DNA of 5,213 nt from Alistipes sp. (GTDB lineage: Bacteria > Bacteroidota > Bacteroidia > Bacteroidales > Rikenellaceae), in NCBI GenBank assembly GCA_017628595.1, contig JAGBYV010000361.1:1-5213 (forward strand), written 5' to 3'. Shown here one piece after another: positions 4,409 through 5,213 of the stretch (positions are counted from its first letter, which is position 1; each line of letters opens with the position of its first letter). The position numbers and the translations under genes were made by a program. A model generated the notes under the pieces. The model did no database searches and was not told the DNA's origin. It saw nothing but the letters and a program-made list of their open reading frames with translations.

Positions 4409-5213
4409 TTACTCGGCTTTCGCCTCTCCGAAATAGATGTCGAGCAACTCTTTTGCTGCTATGAATGAGCTGAGTTTTGCATCAAGAACGCGCTGCTCAA
4501 CCTCGGCTATACGCTCGGCGATGGCCGGATTCTGGTAGAAACTGCTCTTGAGCACTTCGTTGATGCTCTCGTACATCCAATATTTATTCTGGCGGTTGCG
4601 ATTGGCATCGTAGTAGCCGTTGGCCTGAATGTGGTCGAGATACTCCTCGACACCCTTCCATACCTCCTCCAGACCGGTCTGTGCCACGGATGAACAGGTA
4701 TATACCTGCGGACGCCATCCCGACTCAGGCATTGGGAACAGGTGTAAAGCTCCCTGATACTGCACTTTTGCCAACTCGGCCTTGTGGATGTTCTCGCCGT
4801 CGGCTTTGGTGATAACCATCATGTCGGCCATCTCCATGATGCCTCGTTTGATGCCCTGCAATTCGTCGCCGGCGCCAGAGATCTGCAACATCATAAACAT
4901 GTCGACCATTGAGTGTACGGCGGTCTCCGACTGACCGACACCTACGGTTTCAATAAATTTGACATCATAACCCGCTGCCTCGCATAATACAATCGTCTCG
5001 CGTGTCTTGCGGGCTACGCCACCCAATGAACCTGCCGAGGGCGAAGGGCGGATGAAGATATCGGGGTTTGAAGAGATGCTTTCCATGCGAGTCTTGTCGC
5101 CAAGAATAGAGCCTCCACTGCGCTCCGAGCTGGGGTCGATGGCAAGTACTGCCAGACGGTGGTGCAACGATGCAACCATACCACCGATGGCCTCGATAAA
5201 GGTTGATTTACCA
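4409..5213 (-). CDS. meaB: MeaB, methylmalonyl-CoA mutase-associated GTPase, N terminus beyond window
   Basis: This G3E-type P-loop GTPase loads and protects the B12 cofactor of methylmalonyl-CoA mutase, the enzyme linking succinyl-CoA and methylmalonyl-CoA in Bacteroidota propionate/succinate metabolism. The frame is open to the window edge: the first visible residues GKST are the end of the Walker A loop, so about 60 or more N-terminal residues are missing, and the ATG at 5179 is internal, not the start. In visible numbering the motifs are AIDPSS (24-29), [11 protein letters not shown] (33-43), [11 protein letters not shown] (55-65), the G3 motif ETVGVGQSE (88-96), [10 protein letters not shown] (113-122) and the base-recognition motif TKAD (135-138). 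The C-terminal helices should form the dimerisation arm. The older name ArgK/LAO-AO transport ATPase refers to the same family. The mutase genes probably lie upstream, outside the window. The canonical NKxD is TKAD here. Confidence 0.93.
   Translation of the reverse strand, partial: GKSTFIEAIGGMVASLHHRLAVLAIDPSSERSGGSILGDKTRMESISSNPDIFIRPSPSAGSLGGVARKTRETIVLCEAAGYDVKFIETVGVGQSETAVHSMVDMFMMLQISGAGDELQGIKRGIMEMADMMVITKADGENIHKAELAKVQYQGALHLFPMPESGWRPQVYTCSSVAQTGLEEVWKGVEEYLDHIQANGYYDANRNRQNKYWMYESINEVLKSSFYQNPAIAERIAEVEQRVLDAKLSSFIAAKELLDIYFGEAKAE

Overview
The window looks like chromosomal DNA of a Bacteroidota member, most likely Bacteroidales. The evidence is four promoter-like sites built on the Bacteroides-type -7 box TAnnTTTG (two with a clear upstream TTTG, one with a weak partner, one a 7/8 match), generally weak Shine-Dalgarno sequences, a Bacteroidota-style lipoprotein, and the pairing of a methylmalonyl-CoA mutase GTPase gene with a tryptophanase-family lyase. 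I cannot name the genus. No mobile element, CRISPR array or rRNA is visible.

Layout. (1) From 1566 leftwards to base 1, on the minus strand, is a tightly packed run: a two-helix SPFH (stomatin/prohibitin-like) membrane protein, a 68-residue Arc-type ribbon-helix-helix DNA-binding protein, a previously unlisted 19-residue hydrophobic ORF whose ATG overlaps the stop of the DNA-binding gene (TAATG), and the start of a multi-pass membrane protein that leaves the window. The gaps are 9, -1 and 12 nt, so this reads as one operon, with a promoter at about 1624-1656. (2) Divergent from it, at 1745-2509 on the plus strand, is a lipoprotein of the endonuclease/exonuclease/phosphatase fold with all catalytic motifs present. 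(3) At 2546-2576 a consensus promoter drives two tandem tRNA-Pro genes with anticodons TGG and CGG. They end at a strong hairpin (2785-2824) that can terminate transcription from both directions. (4) On the minus strand, 4286-2838 encodes a divergent PLP enzyme of the tryptophanase/tyrosine phenol-lyase family. (5) At the right edge, 5213-4409 on the minus strand, is MeaB, the GTPase chaperone of B12-dependent methylmalonyl-CoA mutase. It lacks its N terminus and is followed by its own terminator.

How the genes fit together. The lyase and MeaB are metabolic (amino-acid beta-elimination; propionate/succinate interconversion). The terminator and a -7 box between them suggest separate transcription. 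The SPFH/ribbon-helix-helix/small-peptide/membrane-protein run is the least understood part. It combines membrane proteins with a likely transcription factor, and an imperfect inverted repeat lies across its promoter. The lyase is the other point of interest: it keeps the PLP lysine but has changed several otherwise family-typical active-site positions.
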